Shown here piece by piece: positions 1-9,955 of a DNA stretch of 64,000 nucleotides (within the stretch, counting starts at the first letter, position 1; each line of letters starts with the position of its first letter). Both the position numbers and the translations under genes were made by a program. The stretch comes from Coptis chinensis (lineage: Eukaryota > Streptophyta > Magnoliopsida > Ranunculales > Ranunculaceae). The notes under the pieces were generated by a model. The model was not told the origin of the DNA. It did no database searches and saw only the letters and a list, made by a program, of their open reading frames with translations. Location of the stretch: positions 34,868,501 to 34,932,500 of the forward strand of contig CM027377.1 of NCBI GenBank assembly GCA_015680905.1. The letters run 5' to 3'.

Positions 1-216
1 TAGCACGTGGTGGTGGTGGTGGTGGTGGTGATAGTCTTAATAGTACGGTGATAGTGGTGGTGGAGGTGATGATGGTGGTGGTAGTGGCAAAGATGGTGGT
101 GGTGGTTTTAATAGTTTGGTGGTAGTGGTGATGATGGTGGTGGTAGTGGGGGTGAATTGGTGATGATGATGGTGGTAGTGACAGCAGTGGTGGTGGTGGT
201 GGTGGTAGCTGGTGGT
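1..216. repeat. GGT/GTG-rich simple-sequence tract
   Basis: Imperfect trinucleotide tract dominated by GGT with interspersed GAT and AGT units, seen directly. Read on the minus strand it is CCACCACC-rich, like the leader-type sequence inside the adjacent TIR element at about 600-800. It may therefore be the leader of a second, inverted copy of that element. No coding signal is seen on either strand. Confidence 0.75.
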
Positions 217-283
217 GGCTAGGGGAATGGAATTATTTTGAGAAGAAGATAATGAAAATGAAAGAAGAGATAAATGAGGTTAG

Positions 284-363
284 GGGTATATGGACAGGGT
301 GTTTGAGTTATTTTTCAAGTTATAAGACTTATAGAATTGAAGTAGATCCAATTTTGGTACTTA
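284..363. repeat. Inverted arm A, partner of 520-600
   Basis: The 80 bases ending in GGTACTTA match the reverse complement of 520-600 at roughly 80% by eye. The two arms flank the left 145-bp terminal repeat of the neighbouring element. One arm lies outside and one inside that element, which suggests two related elements in head-to-head orientation or a fold-back rearrangement. Confidence 0.65.
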
Positions 364-364
364 T

Positions 365-509
365 TTAGGGGCCATTTGTTTTTGCCTCTTATAAGACATT
401 GATGTCTTATAACCTCTTATAAGATGTGGCCCAGTGATTTTTGACATTTTTTTGGTTTGTTTTTTGCCTCTTATAAGAGGCATTCTACTAGAAATGTCTT
501 ATAAGAGGC
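365..509 (+). repeat. Left 145-bp terminal inverted repeat
   Basis: Pairs with 3947-4091 in inverted orientation with 3 mismatches and no indels. It carries internal CTTATAAG palindromes, so it can fold on itself as well as pair with the other end. Confidence 0.85.
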
Positions 510-2397
510 ATGATTTCTGTAAGTACCAAAATTGGATCTACTACAATTTTGTAAGTCTTGTAAGTTGGAAAAAGACACAAACGCCCTAAACACACTACCC
601 TTTGCCCTCGTTCTCTTCTGCCTTCTCTAAAAACTCATTTCTTCCCAACCCAAGCCGCAACACCCATTGCCTCAATTTCTGCTCCACCGTGACGCAGCTG
701 GTGCTGCTCCACCGTCTTTCCACTGCTGCTGCTCCACCGCGGCGCTGCTGCTGCTGCTGCCACCAATCAATCACGAGCTCATTTCTATTGTTGCTGCCAC
801 CGTAAGTATCTCTAGATCACCACTTGTTTTCTTTTAATGGTGTTAAGATTAATTTCAACAATCCTATCGAGGTAGTGAATGATAAGATTGGGTTTTGGTT
901 AATTTCTATCAGCTATCTTAATATATGATAAGATTAATTTCTGTCTGTGAAGATCATTTTGCACACGGTAGTGAAGAACACTTCAGCTGTTACCTTAATA
1001 TATGTCAGCCCTCTCAGTGGCTCGGTTAAAGCTTAAACTTCATAGTGACGTTGGAAAGCACTGGTTTTCATCTGAAAATGAAATCAGCCCACAATTATCA
1101 TTTTGCTTTTGTAGATGGCTGGATTTGACAAATAGAAATATATTTTGTTGCTAGTTTCTTGATCCTATTATGATATTTGAAATAGTATGAGTTTATCCAC
1201 TTCATTTATATCCACTTCAGTGAGGTTGGGTTTTGGTTCTTTTTGGAAATGGTAATTTGGGTATTGTTTATTTGATGTGTATTGAAGATAAATAATTGTT
1301 GGCTTGCCTTGAATGTGTCCTGTAAGTTTCCGCAATTGTTGGCTTGCATTGGTGTACTCATTTTCCTGCATTCTGTTATCCAGTCATAGACATTTTTTTT
1401 TAACAGGAGAAACAACAATATTTTGGTATCCAGTCATAGCCTGCAACATTTTACTGATATAAACAGACAATAGCTTTGTAGCTTCAGCATCATTTTAACT
1501 TGAGAAGTCCCTGATGAACTGCTTGTTTATCCTAAGTGCCTTTACTCTTGTGGATGTGTAATTGCTTAGAGAGAAGATTCTTAAAAGTGGAGTCTGCTCA
1601 TTGTGCAAGCAAACACATTGCCAAGTGTCTTGTCAACATAAGCTGCCACCAATGTGTCTTTTGTACTCCTCAGCATACTGAGAAGCTCCTGCAACCTAAT
1701 ATTTGCTAGTCATCCTCACTCAAGTGACAAGGCTGGAGCCAGCATGCCGGTCTGCTAGAGCTATTTGTTCATGGAAATGTCGCTGACTAGATTGTGAAAC
1801 GCGGGCAGCCTCAGATTTCTTAACAAATTGTTTATTAAAGTAGGCACATGCCGGCATTAAGATTTTAATTTATAGTGGCATATATAAATTTTAGGGAAGA
1901 CAATAGGTTGGACTTGTCACGTAAGATCCAAGTTGGTATAATATGCCGGTTAGTTCTGATTTGTATCAATATATTCCTAATATAATATGCTGAATAATTT
2001 AATTGGATTGATATGTAAATCCAAATTACATAATGAAAATGCCCCGATAAGTTGATTTGTGTAGTAATGGTGTTGAATTTTTTAGCAAGCCGTGATTAAT
2101 AAATTAACCTTTTTGGATTCAAATTTATAAGGCCTAAATTTGGTTTCTACTTTCTATAGATACAAGTATAGTGTAAAAGAGGTGTTGGGCTGGCTGGGAC
2201 GAGCTTAACAAAAATACCAACATGAGCCCTATTCCGGTGGCTCGGTTATGCTTATAAACTAATGCTTATAAATAAGCAGTTATTTCGTTTATGCATTATT
2301 ATTTAGATTTTCTAAGTGCTGAAATAATCTAATGAACTGTTTTTCTTTTTTGTTTTTTTTTAAGGTACTTGCTTGTTTACATTAGAACATATATATC

Positions 2398-3517
2398 ATG
2401 GCTAATAATGTCGACAATACGACTGAGGGCAATACTGAGGGTAGTACTGAGAGTAGCGCGGCCAAGGTTCACCATGTATTTACCAATGTCCCTGGATTAG
2501 CTCAAGCTTTCCTAGACTTGTGTTTGGAAGAAGTTACGAAAGAGGGTTACCAAGGTTCATCCCTAAAACCTATTAGCCGGAAACGCCGTAAAGGGATACC
2601 TTGAATGATAAGTTTAAGTTAAACCTTGAGCAAAAGGCTTTCAAAAAATAGGTGGGATCTTGTGAAAAAAAGTATGTGGCTTGGAGGAATTGTGTTGGCA
2701 AGAGTGGTGGAGGAATCAATTTTGCACTTGGGAGTATTAATTGGCCAGAAGAAGTTTGGGCTGATGTTCTTCAGGCAAGTGCTATTATATTGCATAATTT
2801 GTTTTGTAGTAATTCAAATTTGTTTTTATTTTTATGTTAATTATGTTATTGAATTATTTTGTTTGGTCCAAATTAATATAGAGGAACCCATTTGCAATAA
2901 TCTATAAGAAGAAGCCTCGAGTAATGCGAAGAGTTGTACAAGTTGTTTGAGGGCACTTTGGCTGACGAGGGGGATGCTTTGCTTATGCTACCGGGGAGGT
3001 TGGGTTGCCGATGATCATGTAGTGATTGATGACGATGATTCAAATATGGTGAATGATGATACCATTCCAATTCCGGACCGGATGTGGAGGTAACTGATTC
3101 TTATTGGGATAATGTACACATCAATACTCCTCCTCTGATTGCGCCAACCTAGCACCCCCACTTTGAACAAGGTGGAACTAGTAGTGTTGCTAGTGATGGT
3201 TCAAAAAGAAGAGAAAGAAGGTAGTTGATGAAGAGGAATCTGATGGTGTGCAAGAGTTAATTGGTGTAGTGAAGAATCTAGTGACACATATGGAGCTTGA
3301 AAGGATTGAAGTGAAGAAGAACATGGAGTCCTATTCTATGTCTATATGCATGGGTATTCGAATTATCTAAAAGAAAATGAGCGATGACTATGGATGTGTA
3401 TATGGGTGCAATGGTGAAACTTGCTGCAAATAAGGAGTTTAGGAAAGCCTTAGTTGAATTGGAGGATATGGAGGATAAGAAGATTTTTCTCACAGGATTG
3501 GTTAGCATGGGAGTTTA
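2398..3517 (+). pseudogene. Decayed Myb/SANT-like DNA-binding protein (transposon ORF1 type)
   Basis: The ATG at 2398 opens a 68-residue frame with an acidic/serine-rich start, then FLDLCLEEVTKEGYQG. It is followed, after stops and frame changes, by VAWRNCVGKSGGG and INWPEEVWADVLQ (about 2660-2775). This order matches plant Myb/SANT-like domains found in Harbinger ORF1 proteins and L10-interacting MYB proteins (family knowledge). An intron-like gap follows, with an acceptor near 2880, then NPFAIIYKKKP. A basic patch (KKRKK) and helix-rich tail lie at 3210-3517. Several stops and frameshifts break it, and no single reading frame spans it. In full-length elements this protein assists the transposase; here it is probably non-functional. 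Confidence 0.6.
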
Positions 3518-3548
3518 ACTTGGTGGGGATGTTTTAAAACATACTCGG

Positions 3549-3712
3549 TCTACTTTTTTTATTATGTTGTAATGTGATACTTAATTAGCTATGCATATGA
3601 CAATGCATTATCATTTAAGTGGTTATGAAATCTACTTTTTTTATTATGTTGTAATGTGATATTTAATTAGTTATGCATATGACAATGCATTATCATTTAA
3701 GTGGTTATGAAA
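3549..3712. repeat. 82-bp tandem duplication
   Basis: Two nearly identical consecutive copies beginning TCTACTTTTTTTATTATG at 3549 and 3631, located downstream of the Myb/SANT-like remnant inside the TIR element. Confidence 0.85.
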
Positions 3713-3789
3713 TTAGACGTGAATTGGTACTATGTAATGGTATGCAAAGCAGGGTTATATTTGTCAAATAACCATCTATAAGATGTTGT

Positions 3790-3940
3790 ATGTTTGTTTT
3801 TTTTTTTTTAAAGTGCTTATAAGAGGAACTTAAAATAAAAAACAAACCAGTTTATAAGACCCACTTATAAGACCCTCTTATAAGACCATGTCTTATAAGA
3901 CCCTCTTATAACTTAAACCAAAAAAACAAATAGGCCCTTA
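3790..3940 (-). repeat. Second terminus-like CTTATAAG block
   Basis: The reverse complement starts GGGCCTATTTGTTTTT and continues with repeated CTTATAAGA motifs, so it resembles the element's own terminal repeat but is more diverged. It is followed by TTA at 3938-3940, the same triplet found left of GGGGCC at 365-367. It could be the end of a nested relative or a duplicated subterminal block. Confidence 0.55.
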
Positions 3941-3946
3941 ATTGGA

Positions 3947-4091
3947 GCCTCTTATAAGACATTTCTAGTAGAATGCCTCTTATAAGAAGCAAAAAACAAA
4001 CCAAAAAAATGTCAAAAATCACTGGGCCACATCTTATAAGAGGTTATAAGACCTCAAGGTCTTATAAGAGGCAAAAACAAATGGCCCCTAA
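3947..4091 (-). repeat. Right 145-bp terminal inverted repeat
   Basis: Reverse-complement partner of 365-509. Two of the three differences are complementary substitutions in one small stem (gacAttgaTgtc versus gacCttgaGgtc), which keeps the hairpin intact in both copies. Confidence 0.85.
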
Positions 4092-4142
4092 CTCTCCAAC
4101 AAACCAACAAAAGAAGGTAAAAGCATATAAAAGTGTCCTTAC

Positions 4143-5403
4143 CTTCAACTCTGCTATCTCTTGTTCCCGTTTTGCAAATGTTACTATGAATGCAGCTTCT
4201 TTTTTCTTGGCTTTATCAAGCTTATATTAAGAAAATATCAAAAGCAATATCAGGATGTGTGAATGAAGGTTCTTCTTTATACACCTTACAATAGTAACAT
4301 GCAACCATATTACCTGTTCTCTCAATGACTCCTCTGAAGATTTTAAGGTCTGCAGGTAACTGACAACCAACCCAGGTTCTACACACACAGAAACATAACA
4401 AGTGCTCAAAAGCATAGCCAAGAGAACGACAATGGCGACACACAGTCAATTAAGTCGACCAAGTTTCCTTCGATTAGAAGTCATCTAAGTAGAATATATA
4501 CACCAAAAGAAGACTCAAAAGAAAAAGGGCCAACCTGGTGATGTACCAGCTGGTATATATGGCTCATTCTCAAAAGCAGAATGCCACTTTTGAATCTCTG
4601 ATCTTGCCGCTTCAAGCTCCGTCTGGGAAAATTGAGGAACCAGTAAGAGGACACAAGAAAAATGCACAATGTAACCTTAAATTAACACCCTTGGGACCAG
4701 GTAACTTCTACTAATTAAGCACACAGTTTTAATTAATCGGTATCGGCTAAATAGTGGCCATTAAGTTATAAAAATGCTTTTTACTTTTACTACCATGTTA
4801 TGCATATTAATATATTATTTATGTGTTAGTGTGACGAAGTTGATGATAGTAGTTGTACTTTGGAGCTAATTTACTCAAAGAATATTATGAAAATCTGTGA
4901 ATAGTACACCAAAAGGCAAAGTTAACAGTACGTACTTGGCATGTCGTAAGCGTATCTTTACAATTTTGAAGACTGCACCACAAGATGACATAAGATATCA
5001 GAACTAACACAAATAATGTAGAAAGCAAAATGATATTGAAATATATAAAGTTACCTCTCACGGAGTGACAATATCATTCCCGTAGCGACACCCGGTGCAG
5101 TTTCTTCCAATTTTCCCTTCATTGCAAAAATAATTTCAAGGTGGTCCATTTTTCTTTACTTAAAACAGTAACAAGTGAAATGAAATGAAATTTACCTTGT
5201 CTGATCCGAAGAAGTCATCGTCATCGTCATCATCAACAACTCCGAAGCTTCTTTTGGTACCTGCACGCCTGGTCCCACTTCCTGGGAAATCTCCACCACC
5301 AAAATCATCTTCCTGAAAATGATATTTCAGTCACCAAATTTATGAAATTTCGCGGAATTTTGATAGAGAAACTTACTTCTTCGAGATGAGTGCGAGTCGC
5401 CAT
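4143..5403 (-). CDS. FIP37: FIP37 (WTAP homologue), 5' seven exons; gene continues beyond the TIR element or is truncated
   Basis: FIP37/WTAP is a subunit of the nuclear mRNA N6-methyladenosine writer complex and organises the MTA/MTB catalytic pair (family knowledge). Seven minus-strand exons can be read with consensus splice sites and matching phases: 5377-5403 (MATRTHLEE), 5196-5312 (acidic, seven consecutive Asp), 5055-5116 (APGVATGMILSLRE), 4936-4972 (SLQNCKDTLTTCQ), 4535-4622 (TELEAARSEIQKWHSAF), 4314-4378 (YLQTLKSSEESLREQ) and 4143-4220 (KKKEAAFIVTFAKREQEIAEL). Together they give about 158 residues, the N-terminal half of a protein that is usually about 330-340 residues, including the start of the coiled coil. 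The seventh exon ends at a good GTAAGG donor. The intron then runs into the TIR element, and the remaining exons would lie left of the window if the gene is intact. All seven visible exons are open. Confidence 0.9.
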
Positions 5404-5530
5404 TGCAGATTTCAAAACCCTAAAAAATAAATGTTCAATAATGTTTGATTTCGAGCTCATTACTGTAAAATGTAAATTAGCGCGAATTTGTTCATGGTCT
5501 GGGCCTATGTTTCTAAAATGGGCCTCTATG
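5404..5530 (-). promoter_or_regulatory. FIP37 5' UTR/promoter-proximal region with TGGGCC motifs
   Basis: Immediately upstream of the FIP37 ATG. TGGGCC occurs at 5500-5505 and 5519-5524. Such motifs (site II/TCP type) are common in promoters of broadly expressed plant genes (general knowledge). No convincing TATA box is seen close to the start. From about 5460 outward this sequence is shared with the TAR upstream regions. Confidence 0.4.
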
Positions 5531-6053
5531 AAGGTACTTCGGCCTAAAAACATTTACACCTTCTGGTCACATGGTGACTCATGGTTAACCCGATATGTCT
5601 CCTTTGCACTTTCTGTTTGTGGGTTACATGTATTGACCTTAATTCGTGTATTTGTTTATGTGTTCTAAAATGAATTTCTGCTTCTATTAAAATAAAGCGT
5701 CATACTTTTCCAGTAACTAGTTGAAAGAGATTTGTATTAACCAAATGGATACTTGCTATGTATTAATCCAAGAAAAGTTTATCACATCATTTTCTTGAAT
5801 TCCTATATGATCTATTGCTACTTCGTCTTTGCGAGATAATTCAATCTACACTTGTATATGTCACTATTCAACTATGTACAGTATGCAATGATGCTTTCGC
5901 AGCCAAATTCATCATGTATATATATGACAACTAACTAGCCACCTTATCATTTGGATTATTTGTTGTGTATTAATCATTGACACCATCATGGCCTCACCGT
6001 TTATTTGTCTTTCTATTCTATTTGATCATCTTAGTTTACGAATGGAATCTTAA
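5460..6053. repeat. Intergenic block shared with TAR upstream regions (34621-35470 and 53891-54741)
   Basis: Long stretches match 34621-35470 by eye, in the same orientation. The FIP37 copy lacks about 135 bp present at roughly 34905-35040 and a shorter stretch near 34730-34795. Homology begins just upstream of the FIP37 coding start and stops soon after the Harbinger element at 6054-6870. It contains no convincing ORF. Confidence 0.85.
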
Positions 6054-6870
6054 GGCCCTGTTTGGTAGCCTGTATTGCCCAACCCATTCATGGGTTAGGG
6101 TGCACTATCCTGATTTTTATGTTTGGTTCCTATTTTTTGAGCCCAAGCCTGTAGACCTTAAGCTACTAGTTGGTTGGCCCAACCACAAAAGTATGAATAA
6201 CGGTATCCATTGGAAAAGGTTGGATTTCAATCTACATCATAATAAATAAGAAAAGGACCGACAAAAAAAAAAAAAAAAAATTCTACTCTCTTCTTCTTCA
6301 CCACTTCAACAATTTATTCCCCCCCACCACCACCACCACCATCTTCTCTCCACACCTTGCTTCTCTTACTTAAACAAAAATGAAAAGTGCAATATCTCAA
6401 AGCAAAACCCACCGTTTTCATCACAAAAAATCTCCATTTTATCAAATTTGAACATCTCTCTACTCACATCATCTCTTGATTTCTCCAATTTTGAAGATAC
6501 AAAATGAAACCCACTTGATTTTTTTGATTTCCAAATTGTTGCTACTAAAGAAGTTTATGTAATATTTCTTTTGTAAATTTCTTTCAAGAAAATAGAAACA
6601 TATATGTGGTTGTTTTGGTATATTAATTTGGGAGTTTGATTAACAACTGCTTTTAAGATTGCAATTGTATTGGGTTTTCTATTTGAAGTTTTTCATGATT
6701 ATTTTGTGTGTTTTTTGACTTGGGGTGCAATAACTTTTAAGAAGAGTAGGCAAGAACCAAACAACTTGTGTTATTGATCATCTCTGGGACATGAACCACG
6801 AGAATTGGATACTCTAAATTTGGCTAAGTACCACCTAGTACAGCATAAGTTGTTACTGCCAAACAGAGCC
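6054..6870. mobile_element. PIF/Harbinger (Tourist-like) non-autonomous element
   Basis: Ends GGCCCTGTTTGGTAGC and, inverted, GGCTCTGTTTGGCAG. It is flanked by the 3-bp duplication TAA at 6051-6053 and 6871-6873, diagnostic for PIF/Harbinger. It is 817 bp with no transposase ORF. The paralogous sequences at about 35470 and 54741 are uninterrupted, giving natural empty sites that support the boundaries. Confidence 0.85.
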
Positions 6871-6873
6871 TAA

Positions 6874-7514
6874 GGGAAACAGAAATCCCAAAACACAAGG
6901 AAAGCCCAAGGCAATGGAACAATCTAGTGGCATTATTAAGCCCTCGAGAATTACTATATATTATATACATAAGCAGATTCTGTTTACTATATTTTTTATA
7001 CCATAGTTTATACCATACTCCTTTACAAAATAAATTAAGTGCTAATAATTTGTATATATGATCTACTAACTATATATAGCATTTTTACAAAAATTCATCT
7101 TATTTGGAAATTTCTAACGTAATTAAAAGTTGTTGTAAACTTTAAATTTTTTTTAACAATTCAAAATTTTCGATTTTACAATCATCTTTTGACATGGTTA
7201 AACATTATCAAATGAGGTGAAATTTTATAGAAGTAGTCTTCATGGTTAGTTGAACACAGCCACAAAAAACTAGTTATAGGTAAAGTTGTAAGACATGATA
7301 TAAAATATGGTATAAAAAATGTGGTAACAACATATATGAGTTTTTAAAAAAAGTATAAGAGATATATGAGTTATATATGTGGTATAAAAAAGTGTAACAA
7401 CATATATGAGGTTTTTATACCAACATATATGTGTAACAACATAAAAATATAATGCATGTAACTAGATACCAACATAAAAAAGTGTAACAACATATATGTG
7501 GTATAAAAAAGTAT

Positions 7515-7517
<3 letters not shown>
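6874..7517. other. AT-rich non-coding DNA with short repeated motifs
   Basis: No gene is seen. From about 7300 on, GTGTAACAACATATATG and GGTATAAAAAAGT recur several times, ending in the TA microsatellite. The 5' part (about 6935-6970) resembles the start of the 775-bp repeat units that follow. Confidence 0.6.

Positions 7518-7569
<52 letters not shown>
7518..7569. repeat. (TA)n microsatellite
   Basis: About 50 bp of uninterrupted TA dinucleotides. Confidence 0.95.
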
Positions 7570-7572
<3 letters not shown>

Positions 7573-7840
7573 TTTTTAACTAACTTCAATTCCTCCTCCA
7601 GGCCATTAACAACAAAATGCATGCAACTAGATCTCAAAACCAAAAAAACAAAAACAAAATAGTTGTTACAACTTGTCCTTCCAAAAAACATGATCCTAAC
7701 TACCACTACATAACCGCTATGAAAATCTATACAAATTGCGAATAATACGCCAAGCTTTACAACGCATATTACACGGGATTTTTGGAAACCCAAAAGATTA
7801 AACTCTCATCTGAGAGAGAGCCTCTAGCTACTTCATTAAG

Positions 7841-8014
7841 TATGACTATGAGTTCTCTCGTGATGATGAGCTATTGTCTTCCTATTACTTGAGAAATATA
7901 GTCTTGGGTTTGCCGGAAGAAGATTCAAGTATCTCTCCCGAGTTGGAGCCGATGGTGCTGGCACCTATTGAGGAAGAATTGTATGTTCATATGATGAGTC
8001 CTACTGCCTTAACA
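7841..8014 (+). pseudogene. NAC-domain-like exon fragment, unit 1
   Basis: The frame reads YDYEFSRDDELLSSYYLRN then VLGLPEEDSSIS. It resembles the start of NAC domains (F-x-P-T-D-E-E-L-x-x-x-Y-L). The expected splice donor after it is altered (AT before GTATCT). No downstream NAC exons are seen. The protein family is inferred from this short motif only. Confidence 0.4.
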
Positions 8015-8605
8015 TGTATCTTTTTTACAAATTGTGTGATGTACGTGTCTTTTATATAATTTTTTGTAATCTATGTGATCTATTTACTCAAACAACAATA
8101 ATTCAGAAATGAGAGGGAATAAGAGAGAGAAATGAATAAAGAGGGAAAGATAGCAAACAAAAAGAGGAACGTAAAATATAGAGAGCAAAAGAGAGAGTAG
8201 GAAAAATAGAAGTTTTACTCATTAATTGTCTCACGTACATTCAGTATGCCCTTTCATAGTATTAGGACAACCAATAGTATCCACATGCCTAACATACTAA
8301 CATACTAACTCCTAACATACTATTAAGCCCTCAATAATTACTATATATATGAGTTTTTAACTTCCGGTTCCATTAACAATGAAATGCATGTAACTAGATC
8401 TCAAAACCAAAAAAACAAAAACAAAATGGTTGTTACAACTTGTCCTTCCGAAGAAAATGATCCTAACTATCACTACATATCCGCTATGAAAATCTATATA
8501 AATTCATGAAGAATACGCCAAACTTTACAACGCCAGACAAGGGATTTTTGAAACCCAAAAGATTAGACTCTCATCTAAGAGAGAGACTCGGCTACTTCAT
8601 TAAAG

Positions 8606-8781
8606 TATGGTTATGAGTTCTCTCCCCGATGATTAGCTATTGTTTTCCTATTACTTGGGAACAGAGTCTTGGGTTTGTCGGAAAGAATATTCAAGTATCT
8701 CTCTCGAGTTAGAGCCGATGGTGCTGGCACCTATTGAGGACGAATTGTGTGCTCATATGATGAGTCCTACTGCCTTGATAG
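8606..8781 (+). pseudogene. NAC-domain-like exon fragment, unit 2 (broken)
   Basis: Same exon as in units 1 and 3. A one-base insertion in a C run and a TAG near 8636 interrupt it. The part after the break (ELEPMVLAPIEDEL) stays similar. Confidence 0.4.
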
Positions 8782-9380
8782 GTATCTTTTTTACAAATTG
8801 TGTGATGTGTCTTTTATATAATTTTTTGTAATCTATGTGATCTATTTGCTCGAACAACAATAATTCAAAATGAGAGGGAATAAGCTAGATAGAGAAAGGA
8901 ATAAAGATGGAAGAATAGCAAACAAAGAGAGGAATGTGAAATATATAGAGCAAAAAGAGAGATTAGGAAAAATAGAAGTTTTACTCATTAATTGCCTCAC
9001 ATACATTCAGTATACCCTTTTATAGTATTAGGACAACAAATAGTATCCACATGCCTAACATACTAACATACTAACTCCTAACATATTATTAAGCCCTTGA
9101 GAATTACTATATATATGAGTTTTTAACTTCTGCCTCCATTAACAATAAAATACCTGTAACTAGATCTCAAAACCAAAAAAACAAAAACAAAATGGTTGTT
9201 ACAACTTGTCATTCAAATTCCAAAGAACATGATCCTAACTATCACTACATACCCGCTATGAAAATCTATACAAATTGCGAATAATACGCCAGACTTTACA
9301 ACGCATATTACAAGGGATTTTTGGAAACCTAAAATATTAGACTCTCATCTAAGAGAGAGACTCTGGCTACTTCATTAAAG

Positions 9381-9555
9381 TATGGCTATGAGTTCTCTCC
9401 TGATGATGAGCTATTACTTTCCTATTACTTGAGGAACATAGTCTTGGGTTTGCCTGAAGAAGATTCAAGTATCTCTCCCGAGTTGGTGCTGATGGTGTTG
9501 ACACCTATTGAGGACGAATTGTGTGTTCATATGATAAGTCATACTGGCTTGACAG
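9381..9555 (+). pseudogene. NAC-domain-like exon fragment, unit 3 (best preserved)
   Basis: Open frame GYEFSPDDELLLSYYL followed by RNIVLGLPEEDSSI, ending at ACAG/GTATCT, a plausible exon end and donor. This is the clearest match to NAC subdomain A among the three units. Without other exons in the window it is at most a gene fragment. Confidence 0.45.
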
Positions 9556-9686
9556 GTATCTTTTTTACAAATTGTGTGATGTGTTTTCTATATAATTTTT
9601 TGTAATCTATGAGATCTATTTGCTCGAACAACAATAATTTAGAAATGAGAGGGAATAAGAGAGAGAAGGGAATAAAGAGGGAAGGA

Positions 9687-9948
9687 TGATAAATTAGAGA
9701 GAGAGATAGATTTGAGAGAATATTTACTTGATTGATTTCTAGGTCTCATACAATGGTTTATATAGAGATTACAAGTTCCTAAGATTGGTGTCAATCCTTA
9801 CTATACACGTGAACAGAAATATATAAACAAATAACAAAGATTTGTACAGTTTTAGAAACAGACAGTGCGAGTTTGCTTACTGGAATAGAGGTGCGGGCGT
9901 GGTCGAGTTATACTATGTCATAGCGCGTGCGCTTTCTTACTTCTAATA
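9687..9948 (-). repeat. 3' LTR of copia element 1
   Basis: About 262 bp between the tandem-repeat DNA and the polypurine tract. On the minus strand it runs from TATTAGAAG to AATTTATCA. The same terminal 40 bp recur next to the primer-binding site at 15827. Confidence 0.75.
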
Positions 9949-9955
9949 CTCCCCC

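Larger units (their letters stand above)
365..4091 (+). mobile_element. 3.7-kb TIR DNA transposon with Myb/SANT-like ORF (Harbinger-like, non-autonomous)
   Basis: Bounded by inverted repeats 365-509 and 3947-4091. They are equal in length (145 bp) and differ at 3 positions, so the insertion looks recent. The ends read TTAGGGGCC and GGCCCCTAA. The repeats contain several copies of the palindrome CTTATAAG. The interior holds a leader exon-like block (about 602-802, followed by GTAAGT) and a decayed Myb/SANT-like ORF, the companion gene typical of PIF/Harbinger elements. No DDE transposase was found, so the copy is probably non-autonomous. A second terminus-like block (3790-3940, ending GGCCC then TTA) lies just inside the right end. 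The flanking TTA/TAA do not form a clean direct duplication. The element lies 51 bp past the seventh exon of FIP37, inside the intron. Confidence 0.7.
7563..9686. repeat. Three direct copies of a ~775-bp unit
   Basis: Units start near 7563, 8344 and 9112, each opening with ATATATGAGTTTTTAAC. The spacings are about 781 and 766 bp. Units 1 and 2 are complete. Unit 3 is cut at 9686 by the copia element that follows. Each unit has a coding-like middle and a purine-rich AGAGAG tail. Confidence 0.9.

Noticed and set aside
602-805. 67-codon Ser/Cys-rich ORF
   Set aside because: CTG/CCG-rich leader ending at a GTAAGT donor; better explained as the untranslated first exon of the transposon ORF.
7518-7793. 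91-codon minus-strand ORF ending in a Tyr-Ile run
   Set aside because: The Tyr-Ile run is only the TA microsatellite, and the rest is one of the 775-bp repeat units read in antisense.
8100-8215. GAGAGA-rich purine tract as possible regulatory element
   Set aside because: It is just the tail of each tandem unit and is not positioned relative to a real gene start.
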